Assembly: GCA_009692205.1 (NCBI GenBank)
Contig: SHZR01000003.1
Coordinates: forward strand, 62,001-126,000
From: Gemmatimonadota bacterium
GTDB taxonomy: Bacteria; Gemmatimonadota; Gemmatimonadetes; Longimicrobiales; Gaopeijiaceae
Reading direction: 5' to 3'
Length of the DNA: 64,000 nucleotides
This document shows, in pieces, positions 15,184-24,902 of the stretch. Both the position numbers and the translations under genes were made by a program. Under the pieces are notes generated by a model. That model searched no databases. It was not told where the DNA came from and saw nothing but the letters and a program-made list of their open reading frames with translations. The first letter of the stretch is position 1. Each line of letters opens with the position of its first letter.

Positions 15184-17310
15184 ATGAACGCTCGCATTGT
15201 TCGAGGGCAGGTCCTCACGCTCGCCTTCTTTCTCGGCGGCACGCTGGGGTCTCCGGTCCTCTCGCGGTCCGCGCAGGTGTCCGCTCAGGCCGAGGCCTTC
15301 CGGGCCCGCCTCTCGCCCATGCCCGTCAACGGTCAGACCGTCCGGACGATCACGGGCCTCGGCCAGGTCCGCGCGACCCTCGCCGGCAACCGGCTCTCGC
15401 TCACGGGCGACTTCCGTGGGCTGAGTTCGCCCGCGACGTCCGCGCACCTGCACGTCGGTCCTCCCGGGCGGCCGGGGCCCGTGGCCGGGCCGCTCACCGT
15501 GACGGCTTCGGCCGAGGGACAGATTACGGGGTCGATCGATCTCAACGCCGAGCAGGTCGCGGCACTGCGGGGCTCGTCCCTGTATGTGCAGATCCATAGC
15601 GAAGGGAACCCCGCAGGCGAGCTCAGGGGCTGGATCTTCGACACCGACGTCGCAGGCGAGGTGGCGGCGAACATGGAGCCCACGTCGCTCACGGTCGCTG
15701 ATTTGATGCGGGACTTCGTGCCGGTCACGGACGCCATGCTCCGCAACCCGGACCCCGCCGACTGGCCGATGATGCGCGGCGACTACCAGGCTCACAGCTA
15801 CAGCGCGCTCGACGAGATCAACGCGGGCAACGTGGGCGGCTTGCAGCTCGAGTGGGTGTGGAACATGAACGACGGCAGCTCGGAGCCGGCGCCGCTGGTC
15901 TACGGCGGGGTCATCTACCTGATCAACCCGGGCAACGTCATCCAAGCGCTCGACGGCCGGACCGGCGATCTCATCTGGGAGCACGCCACCGGACCCGACA
16001 ACGATCAGGACATGCGCGGGATCGCGATCTACGGAGACAAGATCATCCAATCGACGACCGATGCACGCATCGTGGCGCTCGACGCGCGCACGGGTGAGCA
16101 GGTCTGGGAGACGATGATCCAGGAGGGCAACTCGAACTCGAGCGGTCCCATCGTCGCGGACGGGAAGGTGATCTCGGGTCTCGCGGGGTGCGCCACGTAC
16201 GGCACGTCGCGTTGCTTCATCAGCGCGTACGATGCGAACACTGGCGCGCCCGTCTGGCGTTTTAACACGATCGCCGAAGCGGGCGATTCGGGCGGCGATA
16301 CCTGGGGAGACCTCGACAACATCTACCGGAAGGGCGGCGAGACCTGGATCACCGGGAGCTACGATCCCGAGCTGAACCTCACGTACTGGGGAACGGCACA
16401 AGCGAAGCCCTGGGCTCCGCCGAGTCGGCACATGTCGATCTTCGACGAGGGACTCTACACCAACGCGACGGTCGCCGTCGACGTCGAGACCGGCGCGCTC
16501 CGCTGGGCGTACCAGCACGTCCCGGGCGAGGCGCTCGACCTCGACGAGGTCTTCGAGCGCGTGCTCGTCGACCGCGACGGACAGCGGCTGGTCCTGTCCA
16601 TCGGCAAGAACGGGATCCTGTGGAAGAACGACCGGGTGACTGGAGAATTCCTGGGATACGGCGAGGTCGTCTTCCAGAACGTCTTCACCAACATCGACGC
16701 ACGGACCGGGGCGATCACATACCGGGACGACATCATCAACGCGCAGGTGGGCGAGTGGATCCCCGGGTGTCCGAGCAGTACGGGGGGTAAGGACTGGCAC
16801 TCGATGAGCTACCACCAGCCGACGGGCGTCTTGATCGCGCCACTCAGCCAGACGTGCCTCGAGAACCAGGCGCGCGCCGTCGAGCTACGGGAGGGAAGTG
16901 GCGGAACGGCCTCCGCGCGTCTGTTCTACGAGATGCCCGGCTCGGACGGTAACCTAGGCAAGCTCGCGGCGTTCGACGTGAGCACGCTCGAGGAAGTGTG
17001 GGCCTACGAGCAGCGCGCGAGCTTCCTGACTGGCGTGCTGTCCACGGCCGGTGACGTCGCCTTCGCGGGTGACGAGGACCGGCGCTTCCGCGCGTTCGAC
17101 GTCCGGACGGGCGAGATCCTGTGGGAGACGCGGCTCGGAACCTCGGTGCAGGGGCACCCGTTCACGTTCTCGGTCGACGGCAAGCAGTACATCGGCGTGA
17201 CGGCGGCGCTGGGCGGGACCAGCCCGCGCCAGGTTCCGCGAGTCGTGTCGCCGGAGCTCACGTACCCGAGCAACGGAAACGCGCTCTACATATTCAGTCT
17301 GCCCAACTGA
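15184..17310 (+). CDS. CHRD domain fused to a PQQ-binding quinoprotein dehydrogenase
   Basis: 708 residues; ATG 15184 gives signal [19 protein letters not shown]. Residues about 38-160 form a CHRD domain ([36 protein letters not shown]). From about 195 a PQQ eight-bladed propeller follows ([68 protein letters not shown]). No CxxCH heme motif, so electrons must go to a separate acceptor. The reaction is probably alcohol or aldehyde oxidation in the periplasm, substrate unknown. The N-terminal CHRD fusion is unusual. Convergent with the metallo-beta-lactamase gene. Confidence 0.82.
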   Translation: MNARIVRGQVLTLAFFLGGTLGSPVLSRSAQVSAQAEAFRARLSPMPVNGQTVRTITGLGQVRATLAGNRLSLTGDFRGLSSPATSAHLHVGPPGRPGPVAGPLTVTASAEGQITGSIDLNAEQVAALRGSSLYVQIHSEGNPAGELRGWIFDTDVAGEVAANMEPTSLTVADLMRDFVPVTDAMLRNPDPADWPMMRGDYQAHSYSALDEINAGNVGGLQLEWVWNMNDGSSEPAPLVYGGVIYLINPGNVIQALDGRTGDLIWEHATGPDNDQDMRGIAIYGDKIIQSTTDARIVALDARTGEQVWETMIQEGNSNSSGPIVADGKVISGLAGCATYGTSRCFISAYDANTGAPVWRFNTIAEAGDSGGDTWGDLDNIYRKGGETWITGSYDPELNLTYWGTAQAKPWAPPSRHMSIFDEGLYTNATVAVDVETGALRWAYQHVPGEALDLDEVFERVLVDRDGQRLVLSIGKNGILWKNDRVTGEFLGYGEVVFQNVFTNIDARTGAITYRDDIINAQVGEWIPGCPSSTGGKDWHSMSYHQPTGVLIAPLSQTCLENQARAVELREGSGGTASARLFYEMPGSDGNLGKLAAFDVSTLEEVWAYEQRASFLTGVLSTAGDVAFAGDEDRRFRAFDVRTGEILWETRLGTSVQGHPFTFSVDGKQYIGVTAALGGTSPRQVPRVVSPELTYPSNGNALYIFSLPN

Positions 17311-17359
17311 GCCGGGGTAGGGAACCACGGGGCGTGGGAGCCCATAGGCGTGACCGCCG

Positions 17360-18973
17360 TTACTGCACCAGCCGCACGAACTCTGCCCAGGCAACGGGCC
17401 GTCCGTGGATCGGGACGATCGTCTCGACATCGAGGCCGAGCCGCTGAACATGCGTGTACAGTGCGCGGTTGGCCGCGGTGGCCGACGTCGGCGAAGCGTC
17501 CCCAGGGATCGCGTCGAACAGGTCCGCCTCGATGAGCATGCGCTCATTCGGTAGATAGGCGACCAGCATGCCCTCGACGTGGGCGAGCGGGTGCACGTAC
17601 GAGATATGCATCGAGCGCGCTCCGTCGTTCAGCCAGTAGTTCTCCCGTACGACTTCGTACTGGTAGCCCTCCGCGAGCTCGGTGGGCGGCCAGAGGGCGA
17701 CTATGTCGGGGTCGAGCGTGCGCGGCGCGTAGTTGAGCACGTCGCGCGTATAGAAGTCGTAGTTCCTCCAGTGGGTGACGATGGTCGCGCCGACATGCAT
17801 GTAGGTGCGCAGCCCACCGATGTGATCGTGATGCTGGTGGGTGTTCACGAGGAATCGGATCGGCTTGTTCGGCACGAGCCGGACGACCTCGTCGATCACC
17901 GCGAGGCTCCTTTTCTCGTGGAGCGGCGCCTCGACGACGGCTACGTAGTCCTCGAACTCGATCGCGACGCTGTTGTGTGACGAGCCACCCAGGAGCCAGA
18001 CGCCTTCGGCGAGCCGATCCGTCGTGACGCGCACCGAGTGATCCGCGGTCCGCACGGACTCCGGGACGGCGACGGCGTCGCCGCAGGCGTTCGCGCGGAT
18101 GTTGGCCAGGGTCCCGCCGAACGCGTTGTGGCCCGCGGTGACGCTCTGCGCCTGGTAGTTGTCGTCCCACCCTTGGTGACTGTGCCAACCGGTCGGAAAG
18201 CGGATCCCGCTCCCGAGATCGACGTAGCTGTTGTTCGTGAACTCGTGCTCGTAGTTCATGTCGCCGAGCACGGGGTCGGCCACCCGTGTGTGGATGCGCT
18301 GCAGCAGGTTCTGTTGGTTGATCGTCGCGTCGACGCGGTACTTCCCGAGGACGGTGATCGCGACCACGGTGACCCTCGCGGGCGTGGTCGTCGGACCATC
18401 TCGCCCCATTTCGCCCAGCTCCCACCGCCAGGTGGCGACGGGGTTCGCGCCCGGCAGCATGGCCGCCTTCAAGAAGCCGTGCGGATTCAGCCACATGTCG
18501 AGCTGCCAAATCTCCGCGTCTTCGGGCGTTGCGGCGACGGGCGAACCGTTCGAGCCGTCCACATGCCACGCGTGGGCGCCGCTCACGACGAAACGCTGGC
18601 CCGTCGCCGCCTGCACTGGCGTGCCGCCGCGCCACCCCACGCCGTACTTCCACCCCGCGGGGTTGTGGCCCGGCTGCCGGTCGAACTCCTCGACCATCGT
18701 CCCGGCGTCCCAGTTCATGGTGCGGGTGTAGTTGGTCAGGGGTTCGCCGGCCGGCCAATCCACCTCGTATCCGTGGAGCCGCTGTTGGCCGGCGATTCCC
18801 GACTGCGCGGTTCCCGAAATCGTGACGCACCGTAGGCTCGCCGCCCCGATCGCTTCCGCGGCGGCCCGGAGAACCGGCGTCGGATCGACGTATCCCGGCG
18901 ATCTTCCCTGGGCCGCAGCCTGCGCGCAGACGAGTGCGGTGGCCAGAGTGAGAGTCGATGTCGCCCTGAGCAT
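17360..18973 (-). CDS. Exported metallo-beta-lactamase-fold hydrolase
   Basis: 537 residues; ATG at 18973 (MLRATSTLTLATALVCAQAAAQ). The N-terminal about 280 residues are a substrate-specific region without clear family. The C-terminal half has the zinc motif NTHQHHDHIGG (HxHxDH), MHVGATIVTHW, SYVHPLAHVEGMLVAYLPN and IVPIHGRP. This layout is common in secreted MBL-fold enzymes of Gemmatimonadota and Proteobacteria; the substrate is unknown and beta-lactam hydrolysis should not be assumed. It starts 20 nt after the tannase-like gene stop, so the two are likely one operon. Confidence 0.82.
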   Translation of the reverse strand: MLRATSTLTLATALVCAQAAAQGRSPGYVDPTPVLRAAAEAIGAASLRCVTISGTAQSGIAGQQRLHGYEVDWPAGEPLTNYTRTMNWDAGTMVEEFDRQPGHNPAGWKYGVGWRGGTPVQAATGQRFVVSGAHAWHVDGSNGSPVAATPEDAEIWQLDMWLNPHGFLKAAMLPGANPVATWRWELGEMGRDGPTTTPARVTVVAITVLGKYRVDATINQQNLLQRIHTRVADPVLGDMNYEHEFTNNSYVDLGSGIRFPTGWHSHQGWDDNYQAQSVTAGHNAFGGTLANIRANACGDAVAVPESVRTADHSVRVTTDRLAEGVWLLGGSSHNSVAIEFEDYVAVVEAPLHEKRSLAVIDEVVRLVPNKPIRFLVNTHQHHDHIGGLRTYMHVGATIVTHWRNYDFYTRDVLNYAPRTLDPDIVALWPPTELAEGYQYEVVRENYWLNDGARSMHISYVHPLAHVEGMLVAYLPNERMLIEADLFDAIPGDASPTSATAANRALYTHVQRLGLDVETIVPIHGRPVAWAEFVRLVQ

Positions 18974-18993
18974 GAGTCCTCCTGGGGAATCGG

Positions 18994-20640
18994 TCACCGG
19001 CGCCTGAAATTCTGGGGCACCCAGTTCCGGGGGTCGTCTTGTCCCCCCGCGGGCCCCGAATAGACGGCCTGGTCTGGGTAGGCGTAGATCGGCCGCGCGT
19101 TGTCGACGACCCCGCCCGTGAGGTGCTGCGCGACGACTGCGTCGGGCGCCACGCCGCGCTCCACCCACTCGACCAACGCCGGGAGCTTGTCCCAGGTGTT
19201 GGGGCCCGGGCCGCCGGAGCAGTGGCCCATCCCCGGGATCATGAAGAGCCTCGCGCGCTCGCGCGCGGCCTGGAGGTCTCCGCCGAACGTCGCGTCGACC
19301 ATCCGCTCGTAGTACTCGACCGTTCCGCCCGAAGGGATCAGCCCGTCCGACCACCCGTGGTAGAGGATGAGCTTGCCGTCGTTCACCTCGAGGAAGCGGG
19401 TCAGGTCCGGATCGTTCGCGTCCGTGATCCCCTTCATGAGGTCGCCCTTCCCGCGGGTGACGTCGTCGATGTCGAACTGCCACCAGGCCCACTCGGGTGG
19501 GTTGCGCGTGGCGTCGGGAACCATGGACAGATCGGTCAGATTCGGAAGCTCGACGCCGGGGTCGGTCTCGTAGAACAGGTAGTTCAGGTGATCCGCGGTG
19601 ACGCCGAGCGCGCCGGCCGCGTAGCGGTTGCCGCGGTGCGGCACGTAGAGCTGCAGCCACTGTGCCTCGGAACCGGGGGCGTGGCCTGGGTAGACGCGGT
19701 TCCCGAAGCTGTCGTGAGCGCCCCCGTATAAGCCTTTCACGTGTTGGAGCTGCAGGCGCGTGAAGCACGCATCGCCGTTCACGTCGTTCCTGCACATCAT
19801 GCCCGCGAGGTCGACGTCCGGATCGAAGTTACAGGCCGGCGGATTGTCGATGACGCCGTCCTCGATCCCGTCGATCGCGTCGCACTTCTCGAGCACCGCC
19901 CGGGTGAGCAGCTCGACCTTGCGGGGGCTGTCGGGCAGGCCGTCTCCGTCGGTATCGAACGAGAGCGATCCGGCGAAGTCATCCCGGTACATGTTCTGGA
20001 GTAGCCACGTGCGCGCGGCGTTCAGATCCTGATAGAGATGAGCCTGCGCGCCGGCCACGATGCCGTCGAAGTCGTAGGGGTAGCGCTGGGCCTCCATCAC
20101 GCCCTCACGGCCGCCTGTCGAGCACCCCTCGAAGTAGGAGTACTCCGGGGTGCGGCCGTAGTAGGTGTCCACGACCGCCTTGGCTGCCACCACCGTGAGG
20201 TGGACCGCCCGGTGGCCGAAATCGATTTCTGCCTGGCGGTTGTTGAATCCGAACGAAGACCCCGGCTCGGCGCCGGCGTCGTGGCCCATGTTGGTGTTCG
20301 CGACCGCGTAGCCTTCGCCGACCCGATGGTCCGCGAAGTCCAGATCCCCGTCCTTGCCGCCGTCTCCCCACATGAGGAACCGCCCGTTCCAGTCGTCTGG
20401 AAGCGGGGCCTGCACGTGGAAGCCGATGGCCGGAGGCACGACGCCGCGGACGTAGCAATACGCGCTGCTCGTCTCACCCTCCCGCACCTCGGCCGACAGG
20501 ATGGTCAGGTTCGTCATGCCGGTCAGCGCGGCGCACCGGGCTCGTTGCTCGGCGCTCACGGTCTGGGCGGCGATCGGGCCCGCCGACAGCCAGAGCATCG
20601 CGGTGGCGAACATGAGGCTGCAGCGTGCGTTGCGGATCAT
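18994..20640 (-). CDS. Tannase/feruloyl esterase-family protein
   Basis: 548 residues; ATG at 20640 (MIRNARCSLMFATAMLWLSA, cleavage near IAAQ). The nucleophile elbow is EGCSTGGRE, the acid lies in YHGWSDGLIPSGG and the His in GMGHCSGGPG, with the two Cys flanking the active site as in tannases. A calcium-binding loop DTDGDGLPDS and paired Cys in the lid are also present. It should hydrolyse esters of plant phenolics (gallate, ferulate) or related aryl esters in the periplasm or outside. Divergent from the broken Rieske gene. Confidence 0.88.
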   Translation of the reverse strand: MIRNARCSLMFATAMLWLSAGPIAAQTVSAEQRARCAALTGMTNLTILSAEVREGETSSAYCYVRGVVPPAIGFHVQAPLPDDWNGRFLMWGDGGKDGDLDFADHRVGEGYAVANTNMGHDAGAEPGSSFGFNNRQAEIDFGHRAVHLTVVAAKAVVDTYYGRTPEYSYFEGCSTGGREGVMEAQRYPYDFDGIVAGAQAHLYQDLNAARTWLLQNMYRDDFAGSLSFDTDGDGLPDSPRKVELLTRAVLEKCDAIDGIEDGVIDNPPACNFDPDVDLAGMMCRNDVNGDACFTRLQLQHVKGLYGGAHDSFGNRVYPGHAPGSEAQWLQLYVPHRGNRYAAGALGVTADHLNYLFYETDPGVELPNLTDLSMVPDATRNPPEWAWWQFDIDDVTRGKGDLMKGITDANDPDLTRFLEVNDGKLILYHGWSDGLIPSGGTVEYYERMVDATFGGDLQAARERARLFMIPGMGHCSGGPGPNTWDKLPALVEWVERGVAPDAVVAQHLTGGVVDNARPIYAYPDQAVYSGPAGGQDDPRNWVPQNFRRR

Positions 20641-20809
20641 GGCGACCTGGCTCCTCTCGACGTGGGTTGTCGCGCGCTCGCGGGACGCCGGCAACATCCC
20701 GCCCGAGAAGCACATCGGCAAGCGGACCGACCAGTTTGGGGTCCCGATCCATGGCGGAGAGGGAGGGAGTAGGCGATACGTTCTCTCGATCATCACCCGG
20801 AGTCGCCTC

Positions 20810-21934
20810 ATGTGGATCGATCTCGGACCCGTCGAGCAGTTCACCCGTCAACCGCTGTCGCACGCACGCATCGAGACCGCCAAGCTGATCGTGACCTACG
20901 TGAACGGCGAGTTCGGCGTACTCTCCGGGACGTGCAATCACGCGGGCGGCCCGCTCGCGGATGGAAGGCTCGACGGAGAGTATGTCGTCTGTCCGTGGCA
21001 CAATTGAAAGTATCACTGCCGAACCGGACTCGGGGAGCCTGGCTTCGAGGCGGATGCCGTGCCACGCTACGAGTGCAAGGTGGAGGACGGCCGGCTGCTC
21101 GCTTCGAAGAAGCCCGTCACGAAGCGCACGCACGGTGTTCATCCGCGGCATGCGCTCGCGCGCAAGGTGGAGCGCGCACCGGGTCCTGTGCGCGTCGCCG
21201 GCATCTCCACCACGGCCATGGACACGGCCAACCCTAGGCACTCCACCTCGGACGCGCTGCTCGCGGTCGCCATGGAGCACGCGGCGTCGCTCGGCGCCGA
21301 GACGCAGACCATCCATCTGTCGCAGCTCACCTTCCGCGCGTGCGAGGGCTACTACTCCAAGAGCGCGCACGCCTGCACGTGGCCATGTTCGATCACCCAA
21401 ATGGATCCGAGCGATCAAATGGACAGGGTGTACGAAGCGGTCGTCCACTAGGCGGACGCGATCGTCCTTGCCACGCCGATCCGCTGGGGAGCCGCCAGTT
21501 CCCTGTACTACAAAATGGTCGCGCGCCTCAACTGCGTGCAGAACCAGGTTACGATTGCGAACACGGTCCTCCTGCGAAACAAGGTTGCCGCGTTCATCAT
21601 CACGGGCGGACAGGACAACGTGCAGGGAGTGGCGGGCCAGCTCTTGGGCTTCTTCGCGGAGATCGGCTGTCAGTTCCCCCAGTTCCCCCAGTTCCCTTAC
21701 ATCGCCCACTCTCTCGGGTGGACGGCCGAGGACATGGAGCGGAACGTTGACGTCGTCAAGCACAGCGAGGAGCTGCGCGAAGGAGCCCGAGCGCTGGCCA
21801 CACGGGCGGTCGACATGGCCCAAGTACTGCTCGACCCCGAGCGGGTGTCCCACACGTTCGAGCGTGGCGGACGAAAGGCGCACCGACTGGCGATGGAAAA
21901 GATCGCAGGCGGTCCCGCCGGATCGCTGCCGTGA
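20810..21934 (+). pseudogene. Decayed Rieske 2Fe-2S / flavodoxin-like reductase fusion
   Basis: One frame from ATG 20810 contains TGA (21005-21007) and TAG (21449-21451). The first part is a Rieske domain (CNHAGGPLADG and CPWHN ligands), then KYHCRTGLGEPGFEADAVPRY, then a flavodoxin/NADPH-FMN-reductase-like domain (VAGISTTAMDTANPRHSTSD, CTWPCSITQMDP, ATPIRWGAASSLYYKMV, FIITGGQDNVQ). Both stops sit where aromatic residues are expected, fitting TGG changed by G-to-A. A 9-nt unit is repeated three times at 21671-21697, giving QFPQFPQFP. Probably non-functional unless the stops are sequence errors. Confidence 0.8.
21671..21697 (+). repeat. Triplicated 9-nt unit inside the Rieske-flavodoxin pseudogene
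   Basis: CAGTTCCCC occurs at 21671-21679 and 21680-21688, followed by CAGTTCCCT at 21689-21697. It encodes QFP three times. It keeps the frame and looks like a replication-slippage expansion of a conserved FPQFPYIAHS segment. Confidence 0.7.
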
Positions 21935-21996
21935 TGCCCGCGATCCCGACCCGAATTACGTTGACGGGGTATCGCTCGCAGACAGGAAGGCTCTCC

Positions 21997-23316
21997 ATGA
22001 TCATGACAAGCCCGATCCCTCGCTCGCCCGCAGGCCGTGCAGCCCTCTCGCTCCTCGGCCTCGCGTGTGCGTTCGGTCCCCTGGGCGCGCAGGCACCGGC
22101 CCAATACGATGCGGAGGTCCGGGCCCTCATGGCGCGCCCCGCGGTGCGCTCCGCGCTCGCGCACATCGAAGCGACCGACGCCGAGACCATGGCCGACCTC
22201 CGGGAGCTCACCCAGATCCCGGCGCCTCCATTTCTGGAGGGCGAGCGGGGCCAGGCCTTCCTCGCGAAGCTACGAGAGGTCGGCGTCGACAGTGCCTGGG
22301 TGGACGAGGTCGGGAACGTGATCGGACTCCGCCGCGGCACGGGTACCGGCCGGGTGCTCGCGTTGGCCGGACACCTCGACACGGTGTTTCCGCCGGAGAC
22401 CGACGTCACCATCCGTGAGCGCGGCGACACGCTGTTCGCGCCCGGCGTCGCGGACGACACGCGGGGCCTCGCGGCCGTGCTCGCCGTGCTGCGCGCCATG
22501 AATGAAGAGAGCATCCGCACCGAGGCCGACGTGCTCTTCATCGGCAACGTGGGTGAGGAGGGATTGGGCGACCTGCGCGGCGTGAAGCACCTGTTCCGCG
22601 AGGGCGGCCCGGGTATCGACGCCTTCGTCTCCGTGGACAACGCGGGCTCGGGGGGCATCACGCACATGGGCCTCGGATCGCACCGGTATCGTGTGACGTT
22701 CGAGGGGCCCGGCGGCCATTCCTGGGGAGACTTCGGGCAGGCCAATCCGGTGCACGCCATGGGCCGCGCCATCGCCTACTTCGAGGACGAGGCCGATCCC
22801 TACACGCGGCAGGCTCCGTATGAGACGAGCTACAACGTAGGCCGGATCGGCGGCGGGACTTCGGTGAACGCCATCCCCTTCGAGTCCTGGATGGAGGTGG
22901 ACATGCGCTCGGAGGGAGTGGAGACGCTGGCCGCGGTCGACGAGATCTTCCAGCGCGCGATGCAGAGGGCGCTCGTCGACGAGAACGCTCTGCGGCGGCA
23001 GGGGCCTCGCCTCACTGTGAAAGTGGAGCTGGTCGGCGACAGGCCCTCGGGCGAGATCCCCGAGGACCATCCTTTCGTCCAGCAGGCCGCGGCCGTGACG
23101 CGCTCTCTCGGCCGCCGGCCGACCTTCGGGCGGTCCTCGACGGACGCCAACGTCCCCATCTCGATGGGCATCCCTGCGATCACCATCGGGGGCGGCGGTG
23201 AGAGCTCCGGCAGCCATTCGCCCGACGAGTGGTTCCGGAACGAGGATGGCCCACTGGGCGTGCAGATCATTCTGCTCATCGTACTCGCCGAGGCGGGCGT
23301 CGCGGAAGCGAGCTGA
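21997..23316 (+). CDS. Exported M20-family metallopeptidase
   Basis: 439 residues; ATG 21997 (MIMTSPIPRSPAGRAALSLLG), cleavage near LGAQAPAQ. The two-zinc site is visible: AGHLDTVFPPETDV (His, Asp), GVADDTRGLAAVLAVL (bridging Asp), NVGEEGLGDLRG (Glu-Glu) and SGSHSPDEWF (C-terminal His). The GPGGHSWGDFG segment marks the dimerisation domain. It acts as a zinc amino- or carboxypeptidase, or dipeptidase (peptidase T/ArgE/CPG2 superfamily). Next gene starts 11 nt downstream. Confidence 0.9.
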   Translation: MIMTSPIPRSPAGRAALSLLGLACAFGPLGAQAPAQYDAEVRALMARPAVRSALAHIEATDAETMADLRELTQIPAPPFLEGERGQAFLAKLREVGVDSAWVDEVGNVIGLRRGTGTGRVLALAGHLDTVFPPETDVTIRERGDTLFAPGVADDTRGLAAVLAVLRAMNEESIRTEADVLFIGNVGEEGLGDLRGVKHLFREGGPGIDAFVSVDNAGSGGITHMGLGSHRYRVTFEGPGGHSWGDFGQANPVHAMGRAIAYFEDEADPYTRQAPYETSYNVGRIGGGTSVNAIPFESWMEVDMRSEGVETLAAVDEIFQRAMQRALVDENALRRQGPRLTVKVELVGDRPSGEIPEDHPFVQQAAAVTRSLGRRPTFGRSSTDANVPISMGIPAITIGGGGESSGSHSPDEWFRNEDGPLGVQIILLIVLAEAGVAEAS

Positions 23317-23327
23317 GGCGTCGCGCC

Positions 23328-23831
23328 ATGGATCCAGATCTCTTTCGTCGGATGCAGGAGGCGGCGCTCCGCTTCAAGTCGGGCGAGTCCGATGTCGAGG
23401 AGATCATGACCCCCAACGGGCTCGCGCGTCTCGTCCGCGACCCAAGCAGCCCGCCGGGCTTCAGGATCGACTTCGTGGGCGGAGGGGCGCGGCACTCGGT
23501 CTCCGTGCAGGAATATCCGGCGTCCCCCACCCGGTCCCCCGGCTACCCAGCACCGCTTCCGTTTCTCGCGAACTGCGTCGCGATCGTCGACACCGCCAAG
23601 CAGTCGGTGACGTGGTACGATCCGGCCGAGCCTGACCGGGCAGTGGAGCGCGTCACGCGCGAGTGCACCGCCGACGGCTGGACACGGGTGGAGTCTGGGC
23701 TGGCGGCGGGGGACACGGATGGATCGGCGTGGGTCTTCCACAAGGGCGGCGTGGAGCGCACCCTGCGCCTGGTTCGAGACGCAGGGGACTCGCGGATCCT
23801 GCTGCGCGAGAAGCGTCTGGTCCAAGGTTGA
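23328..23831 (+). CDS. Conserved-looking hypothetical protein
   Basis: 167 residues from ATG 23328 (MDPDLFRRMQEAALRFKSGE), 11 nt after the M20 peptidase stop, so probably co-transcribed. No signal peptide or membrane segment. Beta-strand-rich (GFRIDFVGGGARHSVSVQEYP, SAWVFHKGGVERTLRLV). Codon use matches its neighbours. Not recognised; a cytoplasmic role is likely. Confidence 0.55.
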   Translation: MDPDLFRRMQEAALRFKSGESDVEEIMTPNGLARLVRDPSSPPGFRIDFVGGGARHSVSVQEYPASPTRSPGYPAPLPFLANCVAIVDTAKQSVTWYDPAEPDRAVERVTRECTADGWTRVESGLAAGDTDGSAWVFHKGGVERTLRLVRDAGDSRILLREKRLVQG

Positions 23832-23870
23832 GTTACGCCGCCGCCTGCGCGTCGCTCCGCCGCGGCTGCC

Positions 23871-24902
23871 TCACACCCAGCGGAAGATCTTGAGCCCGAC
23901 GACGAACGGGACGACGGTCCAGGCGATCAACATCCCGAGCTCCGGTAGTAGCTGTGCTAGCCCAGCGCCGTCGATCATGGCTGCTCGCAACGCGTCGTTG
24001 AACGCGGTCAGCGGGAGTAGGCGCAGGAGAGGGTGGATCGCCTCCGGGAATCGTTCATAGCTGAAGAAGACGCCCGATCCGAGCCACATGGGCACGATCA
24101 CGAGGTTCATCAGGCCCGAGATGCCCTCGATCGTCTTCGCCCTCGAGGCCACGAGCAGCCCGATCGCCGAGAAAGCTACGGCGCCTAAGACACAGATTGC
24201 GGTGAACTCGAGCAGCGAGCTCCGCAGCGGAACGCCCAGCACCCAGACGCCGAAGCCGGTGATCAGGAACAGCTCGGCCGCGAGGTACACCATCCGCGCG
24301 GAGAGGAACGACGCGAGGAACGACGAGCGCCGCATGGGCGTCACGAGGAACCGCTTGAGCACTTTGCGCTGACGCATGTCGGCGACGGAGAAGCCGATGG
24401 ACCAGAGCCCGGTCCCCATCAGGCTCATGCCGAGCAGGCCGGGGAACAGGAAGTCCACATAGCGCGCGCCGCGCTCGGTGACGGGCTCGATCGCCAGGCG
24501 ATCCTGGTCGATTTCGCCCACGGCCACCAACACACGCAGACGCGCGACTTCGGCCTCCGCCCGCGCGGGATCGAGGCGTAGCTCCGGCGGGTCGGCGGCG
24601 AGCACGAGCGCATCGATGTGGCCGCCCGCCAAGCGCCGGTCGGCATCTTCACGAGTGGAGAACCGCACCAACTCGATGCGGGGGTCGGCTTCCAAGCGCG
24701 CGATCCACCCGCCTGCATCCCCGAGGATGCCCACTCGGCTCGGTGCCGGCTCTCCGCCCTGGAACGCGAAGCCGAGTACCGCCGCCAACACGATGGGGAA
24801 GGCGAAGACCCAGAAGACACCCTCCGGCTGCCGCAGGAAGGCGAGCGTGCGGTGGCGCGTCAGCTCCAGCAGCTCGGACCAGCGGGGGAGCAGGTTATCC
24901 AT
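23871..24902 (-). CDS. ABC-2 type transporter permease
   Basis: 343 residues. One N-terminal membrane segment (EGVFWVFAFPIVLAAVLGF) is followed by a periplasmic domain of about 120 residues, then five hydrophobic segments (LFPGLLGMSLMGTGLWSIGF to LIAWTVVPFVVGLKIFRWV). MRQRKVLKRFLVTPMRRSSF is the typical ABC-2 coupling region. Its start overlaps the ATPase stop by 8 nt. Together they form an exporter, likely for drug, lipid or polysaccharide; the substrate is unknown. Confidence 0.88.
   Translation of the reverse strand: MDNLLPRWSELLELTRHRTLAFLRQPEGVFWVFAFPIVLAAVLGFAFQGGEPAPSRVGILGDAGGWIARLEADPRIELVRFSTREDADRRLAGGHIDALVLAADPPELRLDPARAEAEVARLRVLVAVGEIDQDRLAIEPVTERGARYVDFLFPGLLGMSLMGTGLWSIGFSVADMRQRKVLKRFLVTPMRRSSFLASFLSARMVYLAAELFLITGFGVWVLGVPLRSSLLEFTAICVLGAVAFSAIGLLVASRAKTIEGISGLMNLVIVPMWLGSGVFFSYERFPEAIHPLLRLLPLTAFNDALRAAMIDGAGLAQLLPELGMLIAWTVVPFVVGLKIFRWV

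Noticed and set aside
13888-16815. Very long antisense open frame (975 codons, minus strand); also 4108-5307, 892-2409, 33707-35320 and 55303-57318
   Set aside because: These are shadows of well-supported genes on the other strand. GC-rich DNA rarely has stops in such frames, and the translations are Arg/Ala/His-rich without domains.
17360-18973. Beta-lactamase (antibiotic resistance)
   Set aside because: Only the MBL fold motif is shared; the long N-terminal domain and esterase neighbour point to another substrate.
21005-21007. Selenocysteine at the UGA in the Rieske-flavodoxin gene
   Set aside because: The position is aromatic, not Cys, in the family; no GU-loop hairpin lies 18 nt downstream; and a TAG interrupts the same gene later.
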